A DNA stretch of 38,604 nt from a virus. Shown here piece after piece: positions 1 to 7,024 of the stretch. The stretch lies in the IMG/VR virus record IMGVR_UViG_3300050821_002205, positions 1-38,604 of that record; one strand, 5' to 3'. Below the pieces are notes generated by a model. The model ran no database searches, was not told where the DNA came from, and saw only the letters and a program-made list of their open reading frames with translations. A program made the translations under genes and the position numbers. Each line of letters opens with the position of its first letter. Within the stretch, counting starts at the first letter, position 1.

Positions 1-150
1 TCGGCGGAGTCGGCGGAGTCGGCGGCGTGGTCGGCGGCGTCGGCGGCGTCGGCGGCGCGGTCGGCGTCGGCGTCGGCGGCGTCGGCGGCGTGGTCGGCGG
101 CGCGGTCGGCGGCGTCGGCGGCGTGGTCGGCGGCGCGGTCGGCGGCGTAT
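1..150. repeat. GTCGGCGGC-type GC-rich tandem repeat at window edge
   Basis: The first 150 bases are an almost uninterrupted degenerate 9-bp repeat (GTCGGCGGC with GTG/GCG variants). On the plus strand it reads Val-Gly-Gly. On the minus strand it reads Thr-Pro-Pro from a possible GTG at 154 and stays open to the window edge, so it could be the start of a Pro/Thr-rich protein encoded to the left. No good ribosome binding site precedes that GTG. Assembly error in such a repeat is also possible. Confidence 0.75.
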
Positions 151-194
151 TCACGTATGGCCGACAAATTGCTTGCACTACTGAGCGCTGCCGA

Positions 195-401
195 ATGAAA
201 ATCGACCACAACGTCGCGGCCGTGTTGCTCATGGGCCTCGCCCGAGGCGAGTTCACTTTCCCGCGGGGCATGGCCTCGGGCAACCGCCTGCACACCGACC
301 GGGCACGCGCCGGCAGCGTCGAGGAAACCGCACGCATTGCTGAGGGCGAGGCCAAACGCAACGCCAAACTCGCGCGCAGGGCAGCGAGGGCGCCCAAGTG
401 A
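195..401 (+). CDS. Small basic hypothetical protein (68 aa)
   Basis: This is a 68-residue protein of unknown function. The frame stays open upstream through the GC repeat, but that part reads as low-complexity Val-Gly. The ATG at 195 (MKIDHNVAAVL) is the first start after the repeat, although no strong Shine-Dalgarno precedes it. The C-terminal half is rich in Arg, Lys and Ala (EGEAKRNAKLARRAARAPK) and probably helical and basic, compatible with nucleic acid binding but not proof of it. Its TGA overlaps the GTG of the next gene (GTGA at 398-401), which suggests translational coupling. It begins a row of five tiny plus-strand genes. Nothing in it matches a family I recognise. Confidence 0.5.
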   Translation: MKIDHNVAAVLLMGLARGEFTFPRGMASGNRLHTDRARAGSVEETARIAEGEAKRNAKLARRAARAPK

Positions 402-724
402 CGCGCGTCGATTTGGTCGAGTCTCGGGCCGACGACGACAAGCTCACGCTCGAATGCGGCCATAAGATCATTACGACCGCGCCCAACGTCGTTGTTGGTC
501 AACCGTGGGATTGCCCCGAGTGTCGCAGCGAACGCCTTGCAGAGCGCCGCAAGGGCCTCGTGCTGCCCAAGCCCGAGGACGTGCTCGACGCGATTACCGA
601 GGAGTACGTCGCGACTATGCAGGCACAGGGCGTTGCGATCGGCGTGCCCGAGCGCGCTGCCATTCGGCGGGCCGCGAACATTCAATACGCTTGGTATTGT
701 GCGTTCCGCGCGGTGCTCGGTTGA
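398..724 (+). CDS. Small zinc-ribbon protein (108 aa)
   Basis: A 108-residue protein with a probable zinc-binding site: ECGHKI near residue 20 and WDCPEC near residue 38 supply three Cys and one His in a ribbon-like arrangement. The rest is mostly helical and ends at RAVLG. The GTG start at 398 is supported by AGGG at 387-390 with a 7-nt spacer and by the GTGA overlap with the preceding gene. Small zinc ribbons of this kind are common among phage early genes, where they may bind host transcription or DNA-processing proteins. No specific role can be assigned. It is followed by another zinc-ribbon gene through a TTGA overlap. Confidence 0.6.
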   Translation: MTRVDLVESRADDDKLTLECGHKIITTAPNVVVGQPWDCPECRSERLAERRKGLVLPKPEDVLDAITEEYVATMQAQGVAIGVPERAAIRRAANIQYAWYCAFRAVLG

Positions 725-951
725 GCCAAACGAACCGCACGCCGGCCATATGCAACAAGTGCAAGAACACGATTGCGGCCGGCGTGGGTACCATTCGGTG
801 TTGGAATGGCTCAGCGAGAAAGCATGCGCCCAAGTATGCCCGGCGGGACGCGTTCGGCGTAATATGGGCGACACTGTGCCCAACGTGCGAAAAAGAACGA
901 AACGACGCCGCAAAAATTCGCGAGTACAACAGGCGACACGGTTTTACTTGA
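721..951 (+). CDS. Small zinc-finger protein with two CxxC pairs (76 aa)
   Basis: A 76-residue protein with CNKCK near the N terminus and CPTCEKE near the C terminus. Two CxxC knuckles about 40 residues apart make a four-Cys zinc site likely. The start chosen is TTG at 721, which overlaps the stop of the previous gene (TTGA, 721-724). No Shine-Dalgarno is evident, so expression would rely on re-initiation. The frame is open further upstream, but that part lies inside the previous gene and has the composition of a shadow frame. The tail is basic (REYNRRHGFT). Function unknown. The stop is again overlapped by a TTG start at 948. Confidence 0.5.
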   Translation: MSQTNRTPAICNKCKNTIAAGVGTIRCWNGSARKHAPKYARRDAFGVIWATLCPTCEKERNDAAKIREYNRRHGFT

Positions 952-976
952 CACGCTTGTCAGATAGCCCCAAAAT
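948..976 (+). promoter_or_regulatory. Candidate promoter with TTGACACG-N3-GTCAG element
   Basis: A perfect -35 (TTGACA, 948-953), a 17-nt spacer and a weak -10 (CAAAAT, 971-976, 4 of 6). The -35 is embedded in the 16-bp element TTGACACG-CTT-GTCAG (948-963), also found at 7025 and 9606. In this copy TGACA and TGTCA form a perfect inverted repeat around CGCT (949-962). It would drive the end of the small-gene block. Confidence 0.4.
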
Positions 977-1154
977 CGAGACGTGCATCACAATAGGGGT
1001 ATACGTCTTGCTAACTATAATCGTTCTTTCGGTGCTCGCCTACGTTTGCTTAATTGCTGCCGTCTGTGTCACTCTCAAGCGAGGCACGCAAGCAATTGAA
1101 CAGGACTACCCGCTAACCGACCCGCCCAATGGAAACGACCGGCCGCATAGTTAA
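948..1154 (+). CDS. Small single-pass membrane protein (68 aa)
   Basis: The product has one long hydrophobic segment, roughly residues 16-42 (ITIGVYVLLTIIV...), followed by a charged tail (KRGTQAIEQDY), so it is probably a single-pass inner-membrane protein. Two starts are possible. TTG at 948 overlaps the preceding stop (TTGA) but has no Shine-Dalgarno. TTG at 1008 has AGGGG at 995-999 with an 8-nt spacer and would give 48 residues. If the promoter proposed at 948-976 is active, its transcript could only use the 1008 start. Function unknown; small early membrane proteins of phages sometimes act in superinfection exclusion, but nothing here proves that. Confidence 0.5.
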   Translation: MTRLSDSPKIETCITIGVYVLLTIIVLSVLAYVCLIAAVCVTLKRGTQAIEQDYPLTDPPNGNDRPHS

Positions 1155-1338
1155 CGACAAGGTCCGCGCGTGCGGGGTCGTCGCCCTCGTGGATTTGGCC
1201 GGCGACCGTATTTGGTTCTACCCACGCGGCCGGCTGCCGCCTTACCTGTGCGCTTACCTCGACATTGACCACGGGCGCCCGGCGCGCTTGCTGCGCGATT
1301 TCTGCGTGAGCCTCGGCCGCGGTGTCGTCAACGACTAA
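1129..1338 (+). CDS. Hypothetical protein (69 aa)
   Basis: A 69-residue protein starting at ATG 1129 (METTGRIVNDKVRA) that overlaps the preceding gene by 26 nt. It has a compact alternating hydrophobic pattern (CGVVALVDLAGDRIWFYP) suggesting a small beta-rich fold, and no recognisable family motif. It is the last gene of the plus-strand block. Its TAA at 1336-1338 interlocks with the TAG of the convergent helicase gene (shared CTAA, 1335-1338), so the two genes run into each other with no intergenic space. A shadow frame cannot be fully excluded, but the position and the sharp convergent boundary favour a real gene. Confidence 0.5.
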   Translation: METTGRIVNDKVRACGVVALVDLAGDRIWFYPRGRLPPYLCAYLDIDHGRPARLLRDFCVSLGRGVVND

Positions 1339-3191
1339 GGCAGGAATTTCGGGGCCGGCGGCGCGGGCGGGGCCTCGATAACCCAACGCTTGACGGTTTT
1401 CTCGACGCCGGGTAGGCGTACCGTCTTGGATTCGTACCCGAGCGCCTTTAGAACCCGCTGCGCCCTTTTCTCGGCTCGGGTGTCCATGTGGGCCGGTTGC
1501 ATCTTGAGCGCCCCCTCAAGCACTTCGCCGACGGTCAGGGGCCTATTGCATGGCGGGGGCCCGGTCGGGCTCGGCGTGGTCAGCCATTCGCCTATGCGCT
1601 GTTCCCACACGTCGGTCATTTCGTAATGCTTGTGCAGGCCCGCGGCGAGGCGTTCGGCCTCAGCGTAGGCAATGCCCGTCGCTTTCCAAATCGCCGCGCC
1701 CTCGGCCCATAGCTGCGCGCGATCGGCAACGATTAGGTCGCGGTTGATTTCGGCAATTTCGACCGGCAACCAACGGCGTTGGCCCGTCTCGTCTTGCGGC
1801 AGAAATTCCTTTTTGTTGGTCGATGCGAACAGCACGCAACGGCGATTGAATACCGTCTCGGATATCTGGTATTTCTCAACCCATTTTTCGGTTTTGCGGG
1901 TAATGACGCGCTTCACAACGTCGATATCGCCCTTGCTCAAGCCGGCCATTTCGGCAATCTCGACAACGACCTTGCCGCGCAGCATGCGCTTAAAGTTATC
2001 GTCGTCCTTGTGCAAGTCGAGCCCGTCGGTAAACCAATCGGGGTCGGGCACGAGTGCCGCGAGGCCCGTTGATTTCTTGGTGCCCTGCCGTGACTGCAAC
2101 GCAATGACCATGTCGAGTTGGCACCCGGGCTCGAACATACGGCCGGCGAACCCTGACCACATATAGCGTCCGACGGCCCGGGTATACTCGTTGTCCTCGG
2201 CGCCGAAATGCGTGTGTATGAATCGCTCGACGCGCGGCACGCCGTCCCAAACCTGATTGTTGAGCCATTCGACGCCGCTGTCGTATCGGCGCCGGGCCGC
2301 GACCAACAAGCACGCGTCGCGCATGAGTTCCTTGCCGATCGGCGCGAAGTTCTTTTCACGCTCGAACGCGAGGCGCATTGCGATATAGTCCTCGTCTTTC
2401 ATCACGTCGCGGTTGATTCCTTTTTGAACCATCACGGCGTTGCGGAACTCGTCGAACGACAGCAAGCCCTCGTATTCAAGGGTGCGCTCGACGTAATCTA
2501 GGTTCGCCTCGAACTTGTCCTTAGAGTTGACAAGCATGGCGGGCAGCGCCGGCACGGGCACGTCGGGCGGCGCGGGAATGTTCGCCGGCAGTTGTGGGGC
2601 TACGTGTTCGCCGACCGCCGTTGCGATTTGTTGTGGTGCTTGGAACGTCGGGGGCCGAGGAGCGACCGGGGCCAACGGCGGGACGGGGGCGCGCTCGGCA
2701 ACCGCTGAGCCTCGGCGTTTCCATTGTTTCGGGATGGCAACTGCCTTAATAATGGTTGAGCGGATGTAGTCGGGCCGCTCGTCCCATTTTGCGCGGTGTA
2801 GCGGACACTCTGCGCTGAGGGCGTATTGCTCGATTGCAGCGCAGTTATCGCCAAAGCCAAAAGCAAGGTGATTGATATAAGCTTGGTCAACGCTCGAACC
2901 ATCATAGGGTAGCCCTGATTTTGCGTCGGGATTCGGGGGCCACGTCGCCGCTAACTTATCTACATTGACGTTGTGTAGATCGGCGAACGTTACCTTTTTC
3001 GGATTGATCTTTGCGGCAAATGATTTCGTCTTGAGCAACGCCGCGATGCGCTCCTCGGGCGGACCCGTGAACGTGCAACGCGGGTCGTAATCGGTTGTCC
3101 AACCTTGCTCACCGTCCGCGCCCTCGATTTTCGTGGGCTTGAAATGCGACCACGCAAGGGCCCAAAGCCAATCGGTTAAATCTGCGGACAT
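1335..3191 (-). CDS. VirE/VapE-type P-loop helicase subunit of split primase-polymerase
   Basis: A 618-residue protein. Residues about 96-155 resemble the helical domain that follows the catalytic domain in NrS-1-like phage polymerases (SSVDQAYINHLAFGFG, AKWDERPDY). A Pro-rich linker follows (about 165-215), then a VirE/VapE-family ATPase: Walker A QGTKKST (369-375), Walker B-like VVVEIAEM (408-415), sensor FASTNK (455-460) and GQRRWLPVE (470-478), typical of this family's arginine-finger region. It should unwind DNA at the replication fork and work with the AEP subunit encoded just upstream. The ATG at 3191 lies inside the 3' end of that gene (16-nt overlap, -1 frame) with no strong Shine-Dalgarno. 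The C terminus is Pro/Ala-rich. Confidence 0.85.
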   Translation of the reverse strand: MSADLTDWLWALAWSHFKPTKIEGADGEQGWTTDYDPRCTFTGPPEERIAALLKTKSFAAKINPKKVTFADLHNVNVDKLAATWPPNPDAKSGLPYDGSSVDQAYINHLAFGFGDNCAAIEQYALSAECPLHRAKWDERPDYIRSTIIKAVAIPKQWKRRGSAVAERAPVPPLAPVAPRPPTFQAPQQIATAVGEHVAPQLPANIPAPPDVPVPALPAMLVNSKDKFEANLDYVERTLEYEGLLSFDEFRNAVMVQKGINRDVMKDEDYIAMRLAFEREKNFAPIGKELMRDACLLVAARRRYDSGVEWLNNQVWDGVPRVERFIHTHFGAEDNEYTRAVGRYMWSGFAGRMFEPGCQLDMVIALQSRQGTKKSTGLAALVPDPDWFTDGLDLHKDDDNFKRMLRGKVVVEIAEMAGLSKGDIDVVKRVITRKTEKWVEKYQISETVFNRRCVLFASTNKKEFLPQDETGQRRWLPVEIAEINRDLIVADRAQLWAEGAAIWKATGIAYAEAERLAAGLHKHYEMTDVWEQRIGEWLTTPSPTGPPPCNRPLTVGEVLEGALKMQPAHMDTRAEKRAQRVLKALGYESKTVRLPGVEKTVKRWVIEAPPAPPAPKFLP

Positions 3192-3658
3192 GGCCGACCC
3201 GTCAATGCGATATAGCGGGCAGACGTGTACAACTCTACGTGCAATTCCTTGTTCTTGGTTGAGTGTGGCGGCGGCTCACCACGATACGGGCCTATGATAT
3301 GAATGCCCTTGCCGCTCATGCTCGTTTCGACATACACGTCAGGACACGCCGCGCGAGCCTCGCGCACGAGCCGGGCGCCGAGTTCCGACACAACGCCGTC
3401 GGTAATGCACCCGTCGATATCGACGCACAGTAGCCCCGAGCCTGCGTGTATCACAATGCCCACACCGTAGCCGGCGCCGAGCGACTGCGCGTAGGCCGTG
3501 GCAATGTCCCATGACAGCCACGTCGCCGGGTTCTGTGCATCTGACCGCGCGAAGTCTGAGGCGGGCTCAGAGTGTAGCGGGTCAATGGGCGACTTATCCG
3601 AGCCGCGCCAGATAATGAAAACGGGCTTGGCGGATATCCAAGCGGCAAAAGGGTTCAA
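3176..3658 (-). CDS. Archaeo-eukaryotic primase (AEP) subunit of primase-polymerase
   Basis: A 160-residue protein carrying the AEP catalytic core seen at the N terminus of NrS-1-like phage polymerases. Motif I is VDIDG (D80, D82, metal ligands), motif II is SGKGIH (115-120, with the nucleotide-binding His) and motif III lies around VELYTSARYIALTG (E142 onward). It should make primers and/or extend DNA. In the family as I know it, this domain is usually fused to the helicase; here the protein stops right after the core (GRPCPQI) and the helicase is a separate overlapping gene. The start is TTG at 3658, overlapping the TGA of the HTH gene (TTGA, 3655-3658). It begins MNPFAAWISAKPVF, matching the usual start of the fold. 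Confidence 0.75.
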   Translation of the reverse strand: MNPFAAWISAKPVFIIWRGSDKSPIDPLHSEPASDFARSDAQNPATWLSWDIATAYAQSLGAGYGVGIVIHAGSGLLCVDIDGCITDGVVSELGARLVREARAACPDVYVETSMSGKGIHIIGPYRGEPPPHSTKNKELHVELYTSARYIALTGRPCPQI

Positions 3659-3942
3659 GCTATGCTCAGCGCGTCCAATTTCTCGCGTTGGCCCCTCGAC
3701 AGATTTTCACGCTTGACGATCGGGTCACGCAGCGCCACGGCCTGCGCGACAATTTGCCGGCAACCTGTGTTGAGTGCTTCAATGACAATCGCCTTGCGTA
3801 GCGCGTCCATTGTCTGCCAATGGTAATTGACAGTGCCCATGCCGCAGCCGAGCACGGTTGCAATGTTGCGCTTGAACACGTCGCGGTACCCGCGGGTTTT
3901 CGCAAGCTCAACGCCTGCGTTCAAAATCGTTTGCTTATCCAA
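3655..3942 (-). CDS. Small TetR-type helix-turn-helix DNA-binding protein
   Basis: A 95-residue protein whose first 55 residues read like the N-terminal TetR-family DNA-binding domain: ILNAGVELAKTRGYRDV, IATVLGCGMGTVNYHW, then MDALRKAIV. The large ligand-binding domain of TetR proteins is missing (usual length about 190-220), leaving a short helical tail, so it may be a stand-alone DNA-binding or dimeric regulator. The TTG start at 3942 has an excellent AGGAG (3952-3956) 9 nt upstream. A promoter with a perfect -35 lies at 3971-3999. As the only obvious transcription factor in the window it is a candidate binder of the TGAC-N6-GTCA elements at 949, 7026 and 9607. That link is inference. Confidence 0.7.
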   Translation of the reverse strand: MDKQTILNAGVELAKTRGYRDVFKRNIATVLGCGMGTVNYHWQTMDALRKAIVIEALNTGCRQIVAQAVALRDPIVKRENLSRGQREKLDALSIA

Positions 3943-3954
3943 GGTGAAATACTC

Positions 3955-4299
3955 CTAAGTGTGGCGAGGCAGTATGTTAATTTTCGCCACGCGTGTCAAA
4001 TAGCTTACGAGGTTTTGAGCGTCAGCAAGCGTATCGCCTAACATGCCTAGCGCCGTGTTGCACTTGCTGCACAGCCAACCGCGGAATTCGCCGGTTACGT
4101 GGTCATGGTCGAGGCAAAGCCTTTTGATGCCGCCCGGCACTTTACGGCAGCATTCGCAAACCTTGGGCTCGGGCCGTGTCGGCGGCTGTATTCCGCGCTC
4201 GCGCCATTTTGCCTCGCGGTACAATTGGCGTATCATATCAGGGCCGATTTTAGCTAACCATTTTCTTTGGTTTGCGGCTTGTTTTGCTGTTCGTTTCAT
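3955..4299 (-). CDS. Recombination endonuclease VII (copy 1)
   Basis: A 114-residue protein of the phage T4 endonuclease VII family (HNH/beta-beta-alpha-metal), which resolves branched DNA such as Holliday junctions before packaging. Visible motifs: CECC zinc pair, LDHDHVTGEFRGWLC with the catalytic DHDH, the second zinc pair C-SKC, and LGMLGDTLADAQNLVSYL. The ATG at 4299 (MKRTAKQAANQRKW) is chosen because it overlaps the VRR-NUC stop (ATGA, 4296-4299); the open frame further upstream lies in that gene. It is one of three members of the family in this window. Its 3' end carries a promoter for the next gene, as does copy 2. Confidence 0.88.
   Translation of the reverse strand: MKRTAKQAANQRKWLAKIGPDMIRQLYREAKWRERGIQPPTRPEPKVCECCRKVPGGIKRLCLDHDHVTGEFRGWLCSKCNTALGMLGDTLADAQNLVSYLTRVAKINILPRHT
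3971..3999 (-). promoter_or_regulatory. Candidate promoter for HTH / primase / helicase genes
   Basis: On the minus strand: TTGACA (3999-3994), a 17-nt spacer, CATACT (3976-3971). The predicted start near 3964 leaves a short leader containing the AGGAG of the HTH gene. The promoter lies inside the 3' end of the endonuclease VII gene. The -35 region shares the first 8 bases (TTGACACG) of the recurrent 16-bp element but not the GTCAG half. Confidence 0.5.
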
Positions 4300-4688
4300 A
4301 GCTTTGCCGGGTCGTTGATAAATACAGCGTAACCGCCCTCTTTGTTGACGAGATTGGCCCAACGGTACTGAGCCGCAGCGGCCTCGTCTTTCGTGTCAAC
4401 GGGCGGCGGCGTCCAATCCTCGGCCTTGCATTCGACGCTGACGAACTGCGCGATTACCTTGCCGACCATGTCCGGGGTTATAATCACGGGACGCCAGCCG
4501 ATCAAATCGCCCGACTTGAGCTTATCGCCGAGTTGCTTTGAATCGTTGGCGAGGCCGTACCGTATGAAATTGCCGGATTCCATTTTGCCGGCGCCGCGCT
4601 GATTGCGCCACAACCGCCAATGTTTCGCAACCCCCGCGAGGCGGGTGCGGGCCTGTACGTTGCTTTCGCTGTGCCCGTCGTCGCTCAT
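4296..4688 (-). CDS. VRR-NUC domain nuclease
   Basis: A 130-residue protein made almost entirely of a VRR-NUC fold, a PD-(D/E)XK-type nuclease found stand-alone in many phages next to SNF2/DEAD helicases and thought to act in DNA repair or recombination. Visible motifs: an N-terminal Arg-rich helix (HWRLWRNQRGAGKM), a substrate loop IGWRPVIITPDMVGK, the catalytic FVSVECKA (E and K of the E-x-K pair) and a later Gln helix AAQYRWANLVNKEGGYAVF. The ATG at 4688 overlaps the stop of the membrane protein gene (ATGA). The frame reads further upstream but only as shadow of that gene. It lies between the branched-DNA nuclease and the HNH/SF2 helicase genes, consistent with a DNA metabolism operon. Confidence 0.85.
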   Translation of the reverse strand: MSDDGHSESNVQARTRLAGVAKHWRLWRNQRGAGKMESGNFIRYGLANDSKQLGDKLKSGDLIGWRPVIITPDMVGKVIAQFVSVECKAEDWTPPPVDTKDEAAAAQYRWANLVNKEGGYAVFINDPAKL

Positions 4689-4957
4689 GCGCCGTACGCC
4701 CATTTCGTGAACGCAATCGCCGCGAGCGAGCCCGAGCCGCCGCCGAGCACCACGCCGAGGAGGGCCCAACGTGTGCGGTTGTCCTTGCCCTCGATAAACT
4801 TCACAGCGAACCAAAAATTAAACGCCGCAATAAGCATGTCGGTTGCGAATGTCGCGGGGTAATTCGCTTGCACGTAGGCGCGGCCATTGGCGACCACAAG
4901 GGCGTACAGTACGAACTGCGCGGCGAACCAAAACAGAAACGTCTTAAGCTTGAGCAC
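4685..4957 (-). CDS. Small polytopic membrane protein (90 aa)
   Basis: A 90-residue protein with three hydrophobic segments: FLFWFAAQFVLYALVV (about 6-21), a second around TDMLIAAFNFWFAVKFI (about 38-54) and a third around WALLGVVLGGGSGSLAAIAF (about 64-83). A charged loop (EGKDNRTR) separates the last two. The GTG at 4957 is preferred because it sits just inside the end of the HNH gene (14-nt overlap) and begins MLKLKTFLFWF; upstream sequence in frame is shadow. It could be a holin-like or exclusion protein, but it lies in the replication operon, far from the lysis genes at 14-15 kb. Function not assigned. Confidence 0.6.
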   Translation of the reverse strand: MLKLKTFLFWFAAQFVLYALVVANGRAYVQANYPATFATDMLIAAFNFWFAVKFIEGKDNRTRWALLGVVLGGGSGSLAAIAFTKWAYGA

Positions 4958-5303
4958 GGGTACCCTTGTATGTTGTCGTCTTGGCTGTGTGTTTGAAAAT
5001 GCGCCGCTCTTTATTCGTGGCCGGAGGGACGGCCTCAAGGTGCCCGGGGTTGATGCAAAACCCGTTGCGGCATGTGTGGTCGATTTCATAGCCCTCGGGA
5101 ATCGGGCCAATGAACGTTTCGTACGCGACTATATGCGCTTGCCGGCGCAGCGCGCGGCCTACCTTTTTGCACCATACGTTGATTTTGCCGTACGGCGTCG
5201 AGGCGCGCTTGTCGCGTGCGCCGATCCAATCCCAACAACCCGTGACTACGTCGAGCACAGAATTAGCAATTAAACGGGCTTCCATGTCGCGGTATTTTTT
5301 CAC
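4944..5303 (-). CDS. HNH endonuclease (HNH_3-like)
   Basis: A 119-residue HNH nuclease. The core reads YGKINVW...AHIVAYETFIGPIPEG, then YEIDHTCRNGFCINPGHLEAV, the signature of the HNH_3 group (EIDH with catalytic His, zinc-binding C-R-N-x-x-C, NPxHL), followed by TNKERR. The N terminus includes CWDWIGARDKR, frequent in phage HNH proteins. The GTG start at 5303 overlaps the SF2 helicase stop (GTGA, 5300-5303). Such genes are often free-standing homing endonucleases, but this one is embedded in an operon with tight overlaps, so it may be a resident DNA-processing enzyme. It is one of two non-endoVII HNH genes in the window. Confidence 0.85.
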   Translation of the reverse strand: MKKYRDMEARLIANSVLDVVTGCWDWIGARDKRASTPYGKINVWCKKVGRALRRQAHIVAYETFIGPIPEGYEIDHTCRNGFCINPGHLEAVPPATNKERRIFKHTAKTTTYKGTRAQA

Positions 5304-7012
5304 GGCGCCTCGACTATGTTGTTGGCTTTCAAATCGTCCCACACGAGCCCGCGTAGTGTATCAGCGTCGTCGGCGCCGAGTACCTGCGCGCTCAGCACGT
5401 CGCGCCCGAATTTGAAAAAGAATCGGCGTTGCACTTCCGCGGGGTCGCGCCCGAGCGCGTTGTGCTGCCAACCGCCCCATACGCTCATGGCTTTACGCAG
5501 TTCGTGCTGCGCCTCGCGGCGGGCGTTGTGGTTCTTGTGAATCGAGCGCATGACCACGTCGGCCGCACCGACCGGCACGCGCGCGGGCCCGTCAACCTTG
5601 GCTTGCTCGACACGCATGGCGTGCAATACTTCCGGGTCAAGCTCAAAGCAATTGCCGTCAACCTCCTCGGGCGTGCCGCGACGCTGCGGGGGCGGCTTGG
5701 GCGTTCCGCAGTTCGGGCACTTGGACAGCGTCGCCTCGTACGGTTCGAGGCAATCCTCGTTGATGCAATAGCGTAGCGGTATCTCGTCCGACTTGGCCTT
5801 GCGCGATTTGCGGGGCGCGCGGTCGAGCGTGTATTTGCGCTCAACGTCGGGCAGCCCGTGCCGCACGTAGTTTTGCACGTGGTCGATTATGATGGCCTTG
5901 GGCTTGACGCTCGCGGCAATCTCGGCGAGGCGCTGTGCGTCGGTGCGGTCGTTCCATGTGGCGTTTTGTACGTCGGTCAGCATGAGCCGCAGCGCGCGGC
6001 CGAATTGCTGCGAGTAGAGTTGAAACGATGCCGTCGGGCGCGCCATGCTCACAACCTCGACCGCGGGCACGTCCACGCCCTCGCCGAGCACGTCAACCGA
6101 AACGAGTTGCAGGATTTGCCGCGCGCGGAATTGCCGCATGAGTTGGCCGCGGACAAATAGCGGCGTCTTGGCCGTGATGATTTCGGCCGGTATACCTTCG
6201 CTGCGGTACTTGGCCGCGAGTTCGGTCGCCGCCTCGATATCGACCGCGAACGTAATGCCGAGCTTGCCGGCGGCAAATTTCATGTAGTGGTGAACCACGT
6301 CGCCAACAATCGTTTTCGAGCTATGCACGGCGGCGCGCACTTTCTTTTGGTTGTAATCGCCCGACTCGCCTATTTCGATATCCTCGACATGAATGTCAGA
6401 CGGCGGCGCAATGAGGCGGTAATCGCACAGAAACCCGCGGTTGATGATTTCGCGAGCGCAGGGCCCGACAATGAGTTCGTCAACTATGCCGTCGGAATTG
6501 CGCCCGAGGCCGCGGCCGTCGGCTCGTATCGCGTGGGCAGTGACGAGGAGGCCCCGCGCTGACGTGAGCGGCGCGACGGCCTTGACCCATTTGTTATCGT
6601 TCGCGAAATGGTGCCCCTCGTCGCCGACGAACAATTCGACTTGCTTTAGCCACGGGTCGGCGGGGTCGTGGTTGATGAACGTATCGACGCCGGCCACGCG
6701 GACGGGCGCGCGCGGCGACCAAAACGAGCGGCCGTGTATTTCTTGCTCAAGCGTGATTATCTGCCGTTGGATTGCGTCGGGGGCGATAATGGCGTGCGGC
6801 ACTTGCTCGCGGTTGAGCGCGAGGGCGGCTTGTCCGACGAGTTCTTGCCTATGGCTGATTAGAACGGTTGCCCGGTTTAGCTCGGCGACGATATCGCAGA
6901 ATAGAACGGTTTTACCGCCGCCGGTTGGCGCGACTAGCATCACATTTCGAGCCCCGCGGCCCCATGCGGCATATGTGCGGCTCTTTAGCTCTTGCTGAAA
7001 GTCTCTAAGCAT
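5300..7012 (-). CDS. Superfamily 2 DEAD/DEAH-type helicase with C-terminal zinc ribbon
   Basis: A 570-residue SF2 helicase related to the UvsW/RecG/type III restriction group. Motifs: Q-region FQQEL near residue 6, Walker A APTGGGKT (28-35), Ia LISHRQE, motif II VGDEGHH (DExH, about 131), III-like LVTAHAIR (T-A-H in place of T-A-T), V near VLGEGVDVP and VI QQFGRALR. A four-Cys ribbon follows (C-x4-C, then CPNC) and then a helical tail. It probably remodels or unwinds branched replication and recombination intermediates. The ATG at 7012 is preceded by GAGG. It is the first gene of the leftward block and is read from the divergent promoter at 7025-7067. Confidence 0.9.
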   Translation of the reverse strand: MLRDFQQELKSRTYAAWGRGARNVMLVAPTGGGKTVLFCDIVAELNRATVLISHRQELVGQAALALNREQVPHAIIAPDAIQRQIITLEQEIHGRSFWSPRAPVRVAGVDTFINHDPADPWLKQVELFVGDEGHHFANDNKWVKAVAPLTSARGLLVTAHAIRADGRGLGRNSDGIVDELIVGPCAREIINRGFLCDYRLIAPPSDIHVEDIEIGESGDYNQKKVRAAVHSSKTIVGDVVHHYMKFAAGKLGITFAVDIEAATELAAKYRSEGIPAEIITAKTPLFVRGQLMRQFRARQILQLVSVDVLGEGVDVPAVEVVSMARPTASFQLYSQQFGRALRLMLTDVQNATWNDRTDAQRLAEIAASVKPKAIIIDHVQNYVRHGLPDVERKYTLDRAPRKSRKAKSDEIPLRYCINEDCLEPYEATLSKCPNCGTPKPPPQRRGTPEEVDGNCFELDPEVLHAMRVEQAKVDGPARVPVGAADVVMRSIHKNHNARREAQHELRKAMSVWGGWQHNALGRDPAEVQRRFFFKFGRDVLSAQVLGADDADTLRGLVWDDLKANNIVEAP

Positions 7013-7024
7013 TTCGCCTCACAG

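Noticed and set aside
1-150. Repeat at left edge as a CRISPR array or origin
   Set aside because: Units are contiguous 9-bp degenerate repeats without spacers and without AT-rich DNA-unwinding features.
27-401. Extended start at 27 for the first gene
   Set aside because: The first 56 codons are low-complexity Val-Gly from the GC repeat; the ATG at 195 gives a normal composition.
4043-4318. Possible plus-strand gene opposite endonuclease VII copy 1
   Set aside because: No ribosome site, and the endonuclease VII motifs are on the other strand.
4378-4399. TTGACACG-like sequence on the minus strand within VRR-NUC coding sequence
   Set aside because: It lies inside codons for VDTKD, lacks the GTCAG half and has no -10 nearby, so it looks like chance.
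4685-4957. Calling the membrane protein at 4.7-5.0 kb a holin
   Set aside because: It has holin-like size and segments but is 10 kb from the lysis cassette and in the replication operon.
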